From CAZEJS01 sp964512645 (GTDB lineage: Bacteria; Actinomycetota; Geothermincolia; Fen-727; Anoxymicrobiaceae): a stretch of DNA of 64,000 nucleotides. Of this stretch, positions 26,154-34,331 are shown piece by piece. The stretch spans positions 83,919-147,918 of the forward strand of contig CAZEJS010000004.1 in NCBI GenBank assembly GCA_964512645.1, written 5' to 3'. The position numbers and the translations under genes were made by a program. The notes beneath the pieces were generated by a model, which searched no databases, was not told the origin of the DNA, and saw only the letters and a list, made by a program, of their open reading frames with translations. Position 1 is the stretch's first letter, and each line of letters begins with the position of its first letter.

Positions 26154-28184
26154 TCAGTGGAAAATCTCGGTGACGGAAGCGGGCGCGCCGCTCTCGTCGA
26201 GTTCCAGGGAGCGGAGGGCCAGTCCGGTTACGCGGCTGCCGGCACGGGTTACGTGGACGAGGTCACCTTCCCATGTCCCGTCGCGTAGGAGGGTTTCCCG
26301 TGCGTCTTCGGGAGACACGGGGTACTCGGTACGCAGCAACCCGGAGGCGTCTTTCCCCGTGGCCTCGTCGGCCGTCCAGCCGAAGGCGCGCTCGGCGGCC
26401 GCGTTCCAGAAGGTGATGGCGCCGTCAGCGTCCATCACGTATACCGGGACCGGAAGCAGGCCGAGGACCCGCTGCCTGTGCTCGAGACGCGCGACTTCCC
26501 GCTCGAGCTCGTCCTGCAGTGCTCTACGGTCCGAGACGTCGAGTTCGACCTCCAGCACCGAGTAGGTCCGACGGTCTTCGGACCACTGGAGGACCTGCCT
26601 GCTGGCGACCGTGCGCCTCGCGCCGTCCTTCGCAGTCTGCACGAGTTCTCCCTCCCAGCGGCCGTCCTGGAGCAGGAGCTCTTCCAGCTCGTCAAAAGGC
26701 AACTCGGACTCCGTCTTCAACAGCTCGAACCGGTCGCGCCCCACGGCTTCCCGGCTGCTCCAGCCCCACGTCTCCTCGGCGCCGGCGTTCCACAACGCAA
26801 TCCTCCCGGTCGCGTCCCTGACGAGGATCGTCTCGTGGGTCAGGTCCAGCAGCCTCGCCCGGGCCTGAAGCGACGCCGTTCGCTCGGCGAGTTCTTTGCG
26901 GGTCGCGTTCTCCTCGGTCACGTCCCGCGCGGAAGCTACGACCGCCTCCACGCCGCCGTCGGCCTTGAACACCGGAGAGAGCACGTACTCGAATTCGCGG
27001 ATTCCCCGGACGGTGGGGAACGTCATCCCCCCGGTCCACGTCTTGCCGGTCCGGCGTACGTTCTCTCGCTCGACGTCCAGAACGCCCATGACGTCGCGGG
27101 GAAAGCCGAGGTCCCACCAGTACTTGCCCGCGAAATCCGACTGGTCGCGACCGAGGAGCTCGGCCGCGGGTCTGCTCGCGTAGATGAACTTGCCCTTTTC
27201 GTCGAACAGGTAGAAATGCTGCGGGCCGGACGATAGGATCTGGTCGAGCACCCACGCCTGCTCCTGTACCCGGTCCGACAGGGCGCGCAGCGTTTCCTCC
27301 GCCCGCGCCCGTTCTTCGACCTCTTCCGCGAGTTCGGCGTTGGCCTCGCGGAGCTGCGCCGTCCGCTCGAGCACCCTGTCTTCCAGCTCCGCGTGCGCCT
27401 TCTTCAGGGCTTCCTCGTTCGCCCTGGCCCGGGTGATGTCCCGGGAGAAGGCCGCGATCCTCTCCACCTTTCCGTCCTCGCCGAGGACCGGGTAGAGGAC
27501 GTTGTCCAGGACCATGCCGTCACGTTCGTCCTCGAACCTCAGGGGCGCCGAGGTACGGGCGGCACGCGCGAACTGCTCTCTGCGGCCGGCTGCCAGCTCA
27601 GGGTCCAGGTAGTCCACGAGCTTGCTGCCAGCCATCTCCCCGGGCGTGCCCCCGAGGCGAGACGCGCCGGTCTCGTTGATGGTCAGGATGCGACCTTCCA
27701 TGTCCACGAGCAGCAGGGCCTCGGGCGTCGCGTCCAGCAGCGCCCTCTGGTTCCGCTCGCCGGAGAGGAGCGCTTCCTCGGCTCGGCGCAGCGATATCTC
27801 CCCCAGCGCCCGCGACACGACCTGCGAGACCATTTCGGGCAGCTTGCTGTCCTTGACCACGTACCCCGACGCCTGGAGGCGGAACGCCTCCGCCGCGACG
27901 CCTTCGTCGCCCTGACCGGTCACGAGTATCACCGGCAGGTGTTCCGGCCGCAGCGACACCTCCCGGAGCAGGTCGAGCCCGCTCCCGTCGGGGAGCTGGT
28001 AATCGGTCACCACCGCGTCGTAGGCCTGTCCGGCCAGCGCCGCCCGGGCCGAAGCGAGGTCGGTGACCGTGTCTATCGACGCCCGGAGTCTCCTCGCCAG
28101 CAGGCGCATCATCGCGTACGCCTGCTCGGGGTCGTCCTCCACCACGAGGAGCTTCCAGTCGTCACCGTTGTGAATATTTATCAT
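26154..28184 (-). CDS. response-regulator receiver with about four PAS domains, no output domain
   Basis: A 676-residue cytoplasmic signalling protein. Residues 10-125 are a receiver domain with the acidic pair Asp17/Asp18, phospho-acceptor Asp61 in 'VVTDYQLPDGSG', Thr89 and Lys111. PAS domains lie at about 140-255, 310-425, 440-555 and 565-676, with a coiled-coil linker near 255-310. The protein ends in the last PAS domain: no histidine kinase, GGDEF, EAL or DNA-binding domain is present. The stop follows 'SVTEIFH', so this is not a frame loss at the window level. The next gene upstream on the same strand, 133 bases away, is a histidine kinase, a likely partner. ATG 28184 has GGAAGG upstream. 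Confidence 0.88.
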   Translation of the reverse strand: MINIHNGDDWKLLVVEDDPEQAYAMMRLLARRLRASIDTVTDLASARAALAGQAYDAVVTDYQLPDGSGLDLLREVSLRPEHLPVILVTGQGDEGVAAEAFRLQASGYVVKDSKLPEMVSQVVSRALGEISLRRAEEALLSGERNQRALLDATPEALLLVDMEGRILTINETGASRLGGTPGEMAGSKLVDYLDPELAAGRREQFARAARTSAPLRFEDERDGMVLDNVLYPVLGEDGKVERIAAFSRDITRARANEEALKKAHAELEDRVLERTAQLREANAELAEEVEERARAEETLRALSDRVQEQAWVLDQILSSGPQHFYLFDEKGKFIYASRPAAELLGRDQSDFAGKYWWDLGFPRDVMGVLDVERENVRRTGKTWTGGMTFPTVRGIREFEYVLSPVFKADGGVEAVVASARDVTEENATRKELAERTASLQARARLLDLTHETILVRDATGRIALWNAGAEETWGWSSREAVGRDRFELLKTESELPFDELEELLLQDGRWEGELVQTAKDGARRTVASRQVLQWSEDRRTYSVLEVELDVSDRRALQDELEREVARLEHRQRVLGLLPVPVYVMDADGAITFWNAAAERAFGWTADEATGKDASGLLRTEYPVSPEDARETLLRDGTWEGDLVHVTRAGSRVTGLALRSLELDESGAPASVTEIFH

Positions 28185-28317
28185 GCACCTTCCTGCGGGT
28201 AGCCGGACGGACTTATTCCGATGTTCCCCGGAGGAGGCTCGAACCCTTCAGGGAACGGGAGAAGTGGTGGGGTTGGGGCCGCCGGCCGCGGCCGACGGAT
28301 GAACCGGAAGCGGCCGT

Positions 28318-29514
28318 TCAGCCGATCGGCCGGGCACGGTCGCGCAGTTCGAACTCGAAGCAGGCCCCGCCCTCGTTGTAGATGCGGAACGTTCCACCGT
28401 AAACGTCGACTATCCGCTTCACGATGGAGAGCCCCAGGCCCTTGCAGCTCCCCGGGGGGCCGGGGCGAAGCGGCCCGAAAGCCGCCTCCATGTTCTCCCT
28501 GGAGATGCCCGAGCCGTTGTCCCGCATCAGGTACCGGTGCCTGCCCTCGCAGGGGCTGCTGTGCGTCAGGGTCAGCACCGGGGAGGGGCTGTCGTTGTGC
28601 CGGAACCCGTTGCCCAGGAGGTTGCTGAAGAGCTGGTAGAGGTGCGTCTCGCTTGCCACCACCCGGCCCAGGTCGCCGTCGCAGCGCACCTCCACGCCCC
28701 TGGCGCGGATCTCGTCGGATCGTTCCTCGAGCACCATCGCGACGACCCGGGAGACATCGACAACGACCGCCTCCTCCGGCCGCTGCCCGGATTCGGCCAG
28801 TGAGAGGACCCCGTCGATGAGGGAATACGCCCGGCTGATGCTGCGGCCGATCGAAGATGTCCACTCCTCGATCTCCCGCCCCCGCTCCTCCGCGTCGTCG
28901 AGGTAAGCGGCATCCCTCAGCATGCGGTTCGCGAGGACTATTGAAGTCAGGGGGCCGCGGAGGTCGTGGGATACGGTGCGGGCGTACGAATCCAGGGCGG
29001 CGTTCACCTCCCGAAGGCGGGACTCCGCCCACTTGAACGCGCTGAGGTCCGTCATGGTCGCTACGCGTCCGAGGGACCCGCCCGAGTCGTCGTGGAGACC
29101 GGCGGCGGAGACCAGCACGGGGACGCGGCTGCCGTCGGGCCTCCTGATTGTGATCTCGCCGGACCAGCAATCGTGCTCGCGGAAAGCCCGGTCCACCTCT
29201 GTGGCGAGTTCCTTGCTTTCAGTGTCGCTGAGGCCGAAAGCAAGCGGGTCCTCCCCGAGGAGCTCGTCGGCGCCCAGGCCGTAGAGCCGGCACCAGGCGT
29301 CGTTCACGTAGACAAGGCGCATGTCGGTTCCGATGACGGCGATGCCTTCAGCGGCCTCATCGGCGACGCGCTTGAAGATCCGGCTTTCTCCGGGCGCCGG
29401 CGGCGGGGCACTGACCGCTACTTCCCGATTCGCATCGGTATCGACGGCTGGAGCCTGGCGGGTCCCCGAGCCCGGCGCCGCGCGAGACGACCTGCGATAT
29501 TTTTCTCGTGGCAT
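28318..29514 (-). CDS. PAS histidine kinase, soluble
   Basis: A 398-residue kinase without membrane helices. A proline-rich N terminus (1-45) is followed by a PAS domain (about 46-160), a dimerisation domain with His183 in 'TVSHDLRGPLT', and a catalytic domain with 'SNLLGNGFRHN', 'RDNGSGI' and 'CKGLGLSIV'. The kinase core shares long stretches of pattern with the 7TM kinase at 16570-18306, including 'LSLAESGQRP' and 'ETHLYQLFSNLL', so the two are paralogs. It probably phosphorylates the receiver-PAS protein encoded next. ATG 29514 has GGAG seven bases upstream. Confidence 0.9.
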   Translation of the reverse strand: MPREKYRRSSRAAPGSGTRQAPAVDTDANREVAVSAPPPAPGESRIFKRVADEAAEGIAVIGTDMRLVYVNDAWCRLYGLGADELLGEDPLAFGLSDTESKELATEVDRAFREHDCWSGEITIRRPDGSRVPVLVSAAGLHDDSGGSLGRVATMTDLSAFKWAESRLREVNAALDSYARTVSHDLRGPLTSIVLANRMLRDAAYLDDAEERGREIEEWTSSIGRSISRAYSLIDGVLSLAESGQRPEEAVVVDVSRVVAMVLEERSDEIRARGVEVRCDGDLGRVVASETHLYQLFSNLLGNGFRHNDSPSPVLTLTHSSPCEGRHRYLMRDNGSGISRENMEAAFGPLRPGPPGSCKGLGLSIVKRIVDVYGGTFRIYNEGGACFEFELRDRARPIG

Positions 29515-29829
29515 CGCACGCTCCGGCGTTTCCGGTCAATGGCACGAGACGTTTGCATCACGGGAAAAGGTGCCCCTGGCTGCCGCAAAGCATTACCATG
29601 CTACACCCGTGGAAGGGAGCCGTAAAGGAGAACGGCCGCCGGGTAACCGCGCCATCGCGGAACCGCGCGGGAACCGGGCTTCGCCTCGAAAACCGCCGGT
29701 CCTCGCGCCAACGTCCAAATGTACGGCGGTAAGTTCATGCCGCAGAGGCGGAAGGTCTTGTGCTCGGGCCAGATAAAATATGTAATTGAGTGCGGTAGTA
29801 CGCCGGCGGAGGGCAGAGAAGGCGAAAAA
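29515..29829. other. intergenic region between divergent genes
   Basis: 315 bases between the PAS kinase (minus) and the MprF-like gene (plus). No gene is visible. It contains the candidate promoter at 29758-29786 for the plus-strand gene. No clear minus-strand promoter was found. Confidence 0.5.
29758..29786 (+). promoter_or_regulatory. candidate sigma-70-type promoter for the MprF-like gene
   Basis: -35 TTGTGC at 29758-29763, a 17-base spacer, and -10 TGTAAT at 29781-29786, within an AT-rich patch that stands out from the surrounding GC-rich DNA. The predicted start of transcription is about 37 bases before ATG 29830. Confidence 0.5.
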
Positions 29830-31530
29830 ATGCGCGGTAAAAACGCGGTTGTACAGAGGGTAGCGCTCAGGGCGTTCCGCACGTTGTCCCCGCTGGTCGC
29901 CGCTCTGGCGGTCTGCTACGCGATGGCGCTGGCGGCGCTGAACTTCATGGTAGCCATCGGCCACCGGTTTGACACCGTCACCGCCGGTGTCGACCGGGTC
30001 ACCCACTTCGCGATGTGGAGGGGCCCCGCCGTCATCCCCTCGATGCTGGGACTCTTCATGATGCTTCTGGCCTACGAACTGTGGATGCGGAAGCGCGCAG
30101 CGCTGCTCGTATTCTGTGGGTTTCTCGTGGCCCAGGCCGGCGTCGAGGCGTTCAGGGGTTCGGGCAGGGACGCCCTGGCGGTCACCCTGCTCACGGTCAT
30201 GGTGATGGCTCTCGCGGTCGGCCAGTTTCCCGGCAGGCCGGATCGGAACTCCATGAGGAGGCTGAAGCTGGCAGTGCCCGTTATCCTGGGCACGTTTTTC
30301 ACCGTCGGCGTGACGGGCCTCTACCTACAGAGGGCGTACCTGGGCCTGCGCGACGCGAACCTGTACGAACTGGGATACAGGACGTTGGCGGTCGCCGTCG
30401 GCAACGGCGGCCTGCGGTTTGCCGGGTGGCACCTGGCGTTCAGGATCTCGCTTACCGTGATGGCGTTTGCCGCGATCGCATGCATCCTGTTCCTGCTGTT
30501 CCGGCCTTATCGCGAGACGGAAGGTCTTTCCCGCGACGACCAGCTCCGGGCGCGGAGCCTGGTGGAGAGCTACGGGGCGGACTCGCTTGCCTACTTCAAC
30601 ACCCGTCACGACAAGAACAAGTTCTTCCACGGGGATCGCACGTTCCTGGCGTACAAGACCGTTGGGGACGTGGCGGTGGTGTCGGGGGATCCGGTGGGCC
30701 CGACAGAGGAGCTCCCGGAAGCGATAGCCGCGTTCCGCGAGCACTGCCGGGAGAGAGGGTGGACTTTCGCGTTCCTGGGGGCCAGCGGTAATCTCATGCC
30801 GCTTTACGAGGAAGCGGGCCTGCGGGCGTTCTCGCTGGGCGAGGAGACGATCGTGAACGTAGATGGCTTCACGCTGGACGGCCGGAGCGTACGGAAGCTC
30901 AGGCAGTCGGTGAACAAGCTGTTGAAGGCCGGGTACCGCATGGAGTTCATGTACACCGCGAGCATTCCCCCCCACATGAAGCACGAACTCGCGCGCATCT
31001 CCGCCGACTGGCGCGGAGGGAAGGACGAGACCGGTTTTTCCATGGGCCTTGGGAGGCTCATGAGCGTGGAAGACCCCGACTGCCTGCTGTCCGTCGCGTA
31101 CGGACCCGGCGGCGAGCCTGAGGGGTTCCTGCATTTCGTGCCCATGTACCCACGGGCCGGCTACTCGCTTGACGTCCACCGCTCGAAGATAGACAGCCCC
31201 GGGGCGCTCTCGGAGTTCATGATCGCCCAGACGGCGCTCTTCCTCAAGAAGGAGGGGTACCGGCGGATGTCACTGCACTTCCTCGCCTTCGCCGAGCACT
31301 ACCGGGAGGACAGCGCGGCGAAGGGCAGCGCATTCTGGAGAAAGGTCGCCGGCGCCGCCGACCGCTTTCTCCCGGTTGTCTCCGCCTACCGCTTCGACAG
31401 GAAGTTCAACCCAGGCTTCAAGAAGAGATACCTGCTCTACGAGGGCGCAGCCGACCTGCTGCTGGTCGGCCTGGCCGCCATTTCCGCGGAATCCGCCTTC
31501 TCGGTCACCCGCCCCTCCGACCGTCGATAG
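29830..31530 (+). CDS. MprF/phosphatidylglycerol lysyltransferase-like protein (DUF2156)
   Basis: A 566-residue membrane protein. About six helices span residues 15-230, followed by a cytoplasmic DUF2156/LPG_synthase_C domain built from two GNAT-like folds. Recognisable segments are 'SLAYFNTRHDKNKFF', 'VAVVSGDPVGP', 'FLGASGNLMPLY', 'KLRQSVNKL' and 'EFMIAQTALFLKKEGYRRMSLHFLAFAE'. Family members transfer aminoacyl groups from tRNA to phosphatidylglycerol and alter surface charge. The helix number is lower than in the full-length flippase-synthases, so synthase without flippase activity is likely. ATG 29830 follows GAAGG. Confidence 0.88.
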   Translation: MRGKNAVVQRVALRAFRTLSPLVAALAVCYAMALAALNFMVAIGHRFDTVTAGVDRVTHFAMWRGPAVIPSMLGLFMMLLAYELWMRKRAALLVFCGFLVAQAGVEAFRGSGRDALAVTLLTVMVMALAVGQFPGRPDRNSMRRLKLAVPVILGTFFTVGVTGLYLQRAYLGLRDANLYELGYRTLAVAVGNGGLRFAGWHLAFRISLTVMAFAAIACILFLLFRPYRETEGLSRDDQLRARSLVESYGADSLAYFNTRHDKNKFFHGDRTFLAYKTVGDVAVVSGDPVGPTEELPEAIAAFREHCRERGWTFAFLGASGNLMPLYEEAGLRAFSLGEETIVNVDGFTLDGRSVRKLRQSVNKLLKAGYRMEFMYTASIPPHMKHELARISADWRGGKDETGFSMGLGRLMSVEDPDCLLSVAYGPGGEPEGFLHFVPMYPRAGYSLDVHRSKIDSPGALSEFMIAQTALFLKKEGYRRMSLHFLAFAEHYREDSAAKGSAFWRKVAGAADRFLPVVSAYRFDRKFNPGFKKRYLLYEGAADLLLVGLAAISAESAFSVTRPSDRR

Positions 31531-31699
31531 GGTCGTCCCGTCGGGGGCAGGACCATTATCTCCTTCGCGTCTCTTGGGCGCGTTCGAACCGCGGCCGTTC
31601 CCGCCGGCACGGGCGGGGAGTGAAGCGGGAAGCGAAGAGCCGCACCGGTTTGTTATACAATGTTGCGCGTACCGCTTGAAGGATGACTAGGATCTCGCG

Positions 31700-32320
31700 A
31701 TGCTTATCGACCTCCACGTGCACACTAATATCTCGTCGAGGTGTTCGTCGGTGATGCCGGACGAGCTGGTCGAACGCTCCAGGGAGCTGGGGCTCGATGC
31801 CGTCTGCGTTACCGAGCACGCGACGTACCGCGGCGCCCAGGTGAACTACGAGTTCGCCAGGGAGAAAGGCTTCCTGGTCTTCCGCGGCATGGAGGTCTAC
31901 ACGGAGCAGGGGGACATGCTGGTGTTCGGCTGGGAGGCCAATATCCGTTACTACCTCTTCCCATTCGCCGACCTGCGAGCGGAGGTCGAGAAGCGCGACG
32001 GGATAATAATTCCGGCACACCCGTGCCGGGGAATCGCCGACGCCAGGCATCGCAGCAAGGAGCAGATCGAGCCCGAACTGCTCGAGGCCATCAACTGTTT
32101 CGAGGTGTTCAACGGCGCCATCCCCAGGAAGGCTAACGCGAAGGCCCAGAAGCTCGCCGAGAAATACGGGCTCTTCGGCACCGGGGGCAGCGACGCCCAC
32201 CACGTCAGCCATATCGGTCGCTGCGTGACCGTGTTCGAGGAGGAGCCGGAAAACGAGGTCGAACTCATCGAGGCGCTCCGGGGAGGCAGGTACCGCGCCT
32301 GCTACTACGAAGACCTGTGA
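31700..32320 (+). CDS. PHP-domain phosphoesterase
   Basis: A 206-residue PHP domain, a metal-dependent phosphoesterase fold. Metal ligands are visible in order: 'DLHVHTNIS' (HxH), 'VTEHATY', 'GMEVY', 'PAHPCRG' and 'GGSDAHH'. It has no polymerase or second domain. Substrate unknown; relatives hydrolyse nucleotides or histidinol phosphate. ATG 31700 follows AGGATCTCGCG, a moderate site. An AT-rich TTATACAAT patch near 31653 may be its -10 element. Confidence 0.87.
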   Translation: MLIDLHVHTNISSRCSSVMPDELVERSRELGLDAVCVTEHATYRGAQVNYEFAREKGFLVFRGMEVYTEQGDMLVFGWEANIRYYLFPFADLRAEVEKRDGIIIPAHPCRGIADARHRSKEQIEPELLEAINCFEVFNGAIPRKANAKAQKLAEKYGLFGTGGSDAHHVSHIGRCVTVFEEEPENEVELIEALRGGRYRACYYEDL

Positions 32321-32431
32321 GCGCCCCTGCGTCACGCGCTCCGACTGGCGGCCCCCGGACGAAGCGCGCCGCGGCGGGCCCCACCGTTCCCACCGCCGCG
32401 GACGTTTCCCGACCGGCGCTCTCTCGCCAGA

Positions 32432-32459
32432 TTGACTATGTGGTCAAAACTAATAGAAT
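32432..32459 (+). promoter_or_regulatory. sigma-70-type promoter of the DUF35-thiolase operon
   Basis: -35 TTGACT at 32432-32437, 16-base spacer, -10 TAGAAT at 32454-32459, in an AT-rich island. Predicted transcription start near 32466. Confidence 0.65.
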
Positions 32460-32624
32460 TATCAACGCTTTTACTGGAGAGCCCTGGCGGCGGTGATGTT
32501 TTGCGGACAGTCGAGGCGCGCTTGTCGCGGAGAGGTGTGGCGGAGGCGGGTGGCGGCACCGGCCGGACGGCATGCCGCCCTGCGCGCTCGCTCGCGTGGA
32601 CGATGAGCACCGAGGAACATTGAT

Positions 32625-32650
32625 GACCCCTTGCCGGGGGTTCTTTTTTT
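32625..32650 (+). terminator. intrinsic terminator in the leader, possible attenuator
   Basis: ACCCC (32626-32630) and GGGGT (32637-32641) pair around a TTGCCG loop and are followed by TTCTTTTTTT. It lies downstream of the operon's own promoter and upstream of its first gene, which is the arrangement of a transcriptional attenuator. The sensing structure is not identified. Confidence 0.6.
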
Positions 32651-32686
32651 GCAAGGAGACAGGCTCGGCTGAAAGAGGTGAGGCAG

Positions 32687-33151
32687 TTGGCTGACTGGAA
32701 GTCCGAGGTGGAGGAGGTAGTCTTCCCTGGCAAGATCTGTGTGCCCTACTCCTGGACCGTCGGCAGCACACTCAGCAAGTGGTATGTCCAGCTGAGGGAC
32801 GACGGAGAGATCTGGGCCAACAGGTGCCCGTCCTGCGGCAAGGTGTACGTCCCCCCGAAGATCAAGTGCATCGATTGCTACAGGGACATGAACGACTGGG
32901 TGAAGCTGCCCGGTACGGGCACGGTCGACGCGTTCACTGTGGTGAACTTCCACGTGAAGGGGCTGCATCCCAAGAAACCGCCCTTCGTCTACGCGGTGAT
33001 CAAGATGGACGGCGCGGACACGGGGCTCACCCATTTCATCGGCGGCGTGGAGCCCGAGAAGGTGAAGGTGGGCATGAGGGTCAAGGCCGTGCTGGCCAAA
33101 GAGCGCGACGGGCACATAACGGACATCAAGTATTTCAAGCCGATCGCTTGA
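32687..33151 (+). CDS. DUF35 zinc-ribbon/OB-fold protein (A)
   Basis: A 154-residue DUF35 protein. The zinc ribbon is 'CPSCGKVYVPPKIKCIDC' (four cysteines) and the OB-fold follows ('GTVDAFTVVNFH' to 'VGMRVKAVLAKE'). DUF35 proteins form complexes with thiolase-fold enzymes and present acyl-CoA substrates, for example in archaeal mevalonate thiolase and the steroid-degradation aldolase complex Ltp2-ChsH2. TTG 32687 is preferred because AAAGAGG lies nine bases upstream; GTG 32678 abuts that site. The first thiolase starts 31 bases after its stop. Confidence 0.88.
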   Translation: MADWKSEVEEVVFPGKICVPYSWTVGSTLSKWYVQLRDDGEIWANRCPSCGKVYVPPKIKCIDCYRDMNDWVKLPGTGTVDAFTVVNFHVKGLHPKKPPFVYAVIKMDGADTGLTHFIGGVEPEKVKVGMRVKAVLAKERDGHITDIKYFKPIA

Positions 33152-33182
33152 GGCGGCGGAAAAAGGAACGGTGGTGAGATAA

Positions 33183-34319
33183 TTGGAGAGAGTAGCTGTC
33201 ATTGGAGTAGGACAGACCAAGTACGCGAACGGCAAGCGCGAGACGTTCCACGAGATGATCTTCGAAGCGGCCTCGAAGGCGCTTGACGACGCGGGGATCA
33301 CCGTCGCCGACATCGACAACGTCGTCTCGGTTTCGAGCGACTTCTGGGATGGGCGCACCATCTCCAGCATGGCGATCTCCGACGCGTCCGGCGCGTTCAA
33401 CAAGGATATCTCGACGGTGGAGGGCGACGGTACGTTCGGCGTGCTCTACGGCATGATGAGGATTCTCTCGGGTTCTTTCGGTACCACGATGGTCGTGGCG
33501 CACCACAAGGGCTCGGAGAGCAGCATGGCGGGAATCACCAACACGGCGTTCGACCCTCTGGTGGAGCGCAGGCTGGGGCTGGACGCCATAACCTCGGCGG
33601 CGCTGCAGGCATGCAGGTACATGACCGTGTCCGGCGGCACCGAGCAGCAGTTCGCCATGGTCTCCGTCAAGAACCACGGCAACGCGCTCAAGAACCCGCT
33701 GGCGCACCTGCCCATGGAGATCACGGTAGAGGACGTCATGGCTTCGCCGATGATGTCCACGCCTCTCAAGAGGCTGGACTGCTCGCCGGTAACCGACGGC
33801 GCCGCCGCGGTAGTGCTCGCGGCGGAGCGCAACGCCAAGAAGCTGACCACCAACAAGAAGAGGGTGTGGCTCGACGGCGTGGGGCATTGCGCCGACGCTT
33901 TCCGCCTTGGAGACCGCGACCTCGCGGACACCAGGGCGCTGAAGAAGGCGGCGAAGAAGGCGTACTCCATGGCAGGCGTCGATGCCTCCGATATCGATGT
34001 GGCCGAGGTCTACGACGCGTTCTCCTACATGGAGCCCCTGTGGCTGGAAGGTCTGGGCTTCTGCGAGGACGGCATGGGGCCGGAGATGGAGGAGCGGGGA
34101 AGGTTCGACATGGGCTCCGGGTGCCCGGTCAACCCGTCCGGCGGAAGGCTTTCGGGCAACCCCGTAATGGTGGCCGGGCTCGCGGCCGTGATCGAGTGCG
34201 TGCTCCAGGTCCGCGGGGAAGCTGGACGGCACCAGGTCAAAGGTGCCCAGACCGCCCTCGCGCACGGCGTCAACGGCATGTGCGGCCAGTCCCATTGCGT
34301 CTGGATACTGGGTAAGTAA
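33183..34319 (+). CDS. thiolase-fold protein, lipid-transfer/SCP2-thiolase type (A)
   Basis: A 378-residue thiolase-superfamily protein with 'VAVIGVGQTKYANG' at the N terminus, 'VAEVYDAFSYMEPLW' and the 'NPSGG' loop of SCP2-type thiolases. At the position of the N-terminal nucleophilic Cys ('E.C.SG' in true thiolases) it has 'EGDGTFG', so a conventional thiolase reaction is unlikely; Ltp2-like retro-aldol chemistry is the closest known alternative. The C-terminal 'CGQSHCVWIL' retains cysteines. TTG 33183 has GGTGAGAT upstream. It is followed after 12 bases by a second thiolase. Confidence 0.87.
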   Translation: MERVAVIGVGQTKYANGKRETFHEMIFEAASKALDDAGITVADIDNVVSVSSDFWDGRTISSMAISDASGAFNKDISTVEGDGTFGVLYGMMRILSGSFGTTMVVAHHKGSESSMAGITNTAFDPLVERRLGLDAITSAALQACRYMTVSGGTEQQFAMVSVKNHGNALKNPLAHLPMEITVEDVMASPMMSTPLKRLDCSPVTDGAAAVVLAAERNAKKLTTNKKRVWLDGVGHCADAFRLGDRDLADTRALKKAAKKAYSMAGVDASDIDVAEVYDAFSYMEPLWLEGLGFCEDGMGPEMEERGRFDMGSGCPVNPSGGRLSGNPVMVAGLAAVIECVLQVRGEAGRHQVKGAQTALAHGVNGMCGQSHCVWILGK

Positions 34320-34331
34320 GGGGGGTGCGAC

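Larger units (their letters stand above)
32321..32686 (+). other. intergenic region and 5' leader of the DUF35-thiolase operon
   Basis: 366 bases without a gene. They hold a good promoter (32432-32459), about 160 bases of GC-rich leader with several short inverted repeats such as GGTG/CACC around 32550, and a hairpin plus T-run (32625-32650) only about 37 bases before the first start codon. Confidence 0.55.

Noticed and set aside
32432..32623. 63-codon frame in the DUF35 operon leader
   Set aside because: It begins at the promoter itself, has no ribosome site and its composition reflects GC-rich leader structure.
32466..32650. T-box riboswitch in the DUF35 operon leader
   Set aside because: GGGTGGCGGCACCG recalls the T-box core, but it has extra bases and no specifier stem or other T-box element could be found; the downstream genes are not amino-acid related.
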